A DNA stretch of 64,000 nt. Source: Tubulanus polymorphus. Lineage: Eukaryota; Nemertea; Palaeonemertea; Tubulaniformes; Tubulanidae. Each line of letters starts with the position of its first letter. The first letter of the stretch is position 1. This document shows, one piece after another, positions 62,156 to 64,000 of this stretch. Position numbers and translations under genes: made by a program. Where the stretch lies: contig NC_134029.1 of NCBI RefSeq assembly GCF_964204645.1, forward strand, positions 14,128,850 through 14,192,849, given 5' to 3'. A model generated the notes under the pieces. The model saw only the letters and a program-made list of their open reading frames with translations. It made no database searches and was not told where the DNA came from.

Positions 62156-64000
62156 GTAAGTTCTAAAAGCATGAACTATATATTACACATACAGGACAAG
62201 CTGTATAACCACCTAATGGTTATACAGCACAATTTCATTGTCACTTATCCTAATCATTTCTTGGTTGAGAACCCATATTGGTCTCAGTAATATCTCATCC
62301 TGGGCAACACGATAAAATGGTAATAGTATTGAAGTAATAAGCTGAGGACAGCTGAGATTAGAGGTTAGGGAAGTGTTACATGTTTAGGACTGTATAACCA
62401 AGGTGGATTAGTTCTAATGGTCTACTGGGTAGCAGGCTTACTTTCTACACATGAGACCCACAAATGATCACCGATAAGTTCGTGTAATTTCACCGTCACT
62501 TCTCTAATTTTATGCAAATAGTCATCACACCATGATGAACTTAATTGGTACTGTTAATAAGTAAGCACCTGAATAGCCTCAAGTCTGTATTGAATTAAAA
62601 TGGTTTATTTATTTCTGTAGAATGGTTATAGGAAAATTTCAATAAATGAGCTATTCATGAAATAAAAAAATAGAATGAAAAGAATTTTTCTAACTCCCAT
62701 CAAAAATCAATCGTTTTGTCTCTTTATTAAATTATCATAGTCTATCATCAAAACCTCTTTGTAAGGCCAAATCATCAAATAGGAACACCAGATGGCAGCA
62801 CTATATTGTATTTGTCAATTTTCCAGCTTTGCCATATTATCAAGGTCATTACGTAAAGCATCCTCCCGAATTTGACATTACGCTATATGTCCTACATATT
62901 TAAAAAATAACTTTTATGATTCTGAGTAAGCTTAACTTGCTCTTTTCAATGACAGAAACCACAAATTAATATCTCTTGTTTTTACCCCGTGGCTGTAGGA
63001 TGCGAGGGGTGTTGTTGTTGCCTGTGTCCGTCTGGGCGGGTGGGCAGATAGACAGATGTTGTTCCCGCTCTACAGGCTTAAGTTTTTGGTTGATTTTCTT
63101 GTAACTTGGTATGTTTGTTTTAGGTGTGAGGAGCCCTATTGTTTTTGACTTATATAGGTCATCCAAGATGGCCGCCACAGTCATTTCGATGTGTAAATTA
63201 ACCATTTTTTTTGCTTGTGTCCACTCTACAGTATACAGTTTTAGACCAATTTACTTAATCTGTGGTTTCATGATAGAAGTAGGATGAGCCCTATTGTTTT
63301 TGACATATAAAGGTCACCCAAGATGGCTGCCACAGTCATTTTGGTGTGTGAAATAGCAACTTTGGAGCTTGTTCCTGCTCTACATCTACAGTTTCTGAAC
63401 AATTTTCTTCAAACTTGGTCTGTGGTTTTACCTTCATGACGTAGTCATAAAGGTTATAAGATGGTAGTGAGTCAATGACGTCACTTTCATGTGTGACCGG
63501 CTGGTTGTTGTATCGGCAGGCTGGCTGGGGAACTAGCATTAACACCAGTGGTACAGGATTCCATCCATCAGGAACAACAAGGCAATTAAACCTCACATGT
63601 ACAATCTTTATTGCATCCCGGAATGAGAATGATTCTCATAACTTAACATAGTGTTTATATACAGAATCATGAGTATTGTCGTAAACAGAGACGACATTCC
63701 TCCGAAAAATTACTCTAAGGTAACACAGGCTTTAACTGGACCTACTTTTTATTAACTTTACGTCCGTTAACTACAAAATAAGAAAATAATGATACAAACA
63801 TATAAATAGAGGAAGTAGGAAGTAAGAAACTAGAAATAAGAGCGAACAAATAATGCTACAAAATTTTAAACCATGTAAACTTCAAATCATGAGCGTGAAA
63901 AACATGAGCGCACAAGGACAGATATCAAATATCTGGAGCAAAGACTGTAACTAAATACCTACAATAATAGCTAGGAACTGAAATGACAGTACAGAATGAG
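62156..64000. other. intron and dispersed repeats, no supported gene
   Basis: 63050-63440 holds a repeat shared with 19.2-19.4 kb, itself in two tandem units (CCAAGATGGCCGCCACAGTC and CCAAGATGGCTGCCACAGTC about 150 bp apart). Past 63450 a minus-strand frame has a MRFNCLVVPDGWNPVPLVL stretch that I could not place. Nothing further is supported to the end of the window. Confidence 0.45.

Noticed and set aside
63336-63596. Minus-strand ORF with a VRFNCLVVPDGWNPVPL stretch
   Set aside because: Half of it lies in a dispersed repeat and no domain was recognised. Possibly part of a retroelement beyond the window, but unsupported.

Overview
The window is AT-rich eukaryotic DNA. It has spliceosomal introns with GT-AG borders, a very large intron-exon gene, and a high density of nested transposable elements. 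Ty3/gypsy, P-superfamily and other DNA transposons, non-LTR elements and many MITEs, together with phrases such as the GTCCGTCCGT tract near 19.78 kb, suggest a marine invertebrate animal. I cannot name the species or phylum. No bacterial operons, rRNA, tRNA or CRISPR arrays were recognised.

Host gene: the only gene that looks like ordinary host sequence is a long coiled-coil protein on the plus strand. I can place nine exons between 1105 and 62155, all joined in phase by hand reading. They encode about 570 residues of heptad-rich, charged sequence, and both ends of the gene lie outside the window. Nearly everything else sits in its introns.

Layout. 3.1-4.3 kb: non-LTR retrotransposon endonuclease fragment (+). 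4.36-6.12 kb: a four-exon gene encoding a cysteine-rich domain like the P2X7 receptor C-terminal ballast domain (+). It faces exons of a transposon-type protein (-) at 6.36-8.01 kb, inside a 1,019-bp tandem duplication. 10.0-10.5 kb: inverted and tandem short repeats. 11.8-13.05 kb: internally deleted non-LTR element (-). 13.48-15.6 kb: 31-bp minisatellite and a large palindrome forming a foldback-like element. 15.7-16.8 kb: element with hAT-like ends. 20.34-25.61 kb: DNA transposon with 26-bp inverted ends, ATAT target duplication and a two-exon transposase (-) carrying stops and frameshifts. 27.69-28.88 kb: TA-flanked inverted-repeat element. 31.05-31.33 kb: MITE. 32.6-38.98 kb: P-superfamily transposase (+) interrupted by a complete 4.4-kb Ty3/gypsy element (34008-38408, -) with 96-bp LTRs and a CTGGA target duplication. 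39.4-40.26 kb: unrecognised two-exon gene (-). 49.16-50.64 kb: unrecognised three-exon gene (+), convergent with a P-superfamily transposase (-) at 50.73-53.6 kb. That transposase starts with a RAG1-N-terminus-like zinc module, and its 5' end is tandemly duplicated (850 bp). 56.5-57.39 kb: second TA-flanked element, itself hit by a 194-bp retroposon with a hammerhead-ribozyme-like core and a 14-bp target duplication. 58.5-61.9 kb: 3.4-kb piggyBac-like non-autonomous element with TTAA flanks.

The most interesting themes are the hammerhead-bearing retroposon with a paralogous empty site, the RAG1-like zinc module on a P-type transposase, and two or three convergent pairs of a transposase and an unknown partner gene. 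These pairs suggest two-gene DNA transposons, one of them with a P2X7-ballast-like protein. Most transposon coding regions carry one-base frameshifts or stops. All assignments are by eye from motifs; no searches were run.
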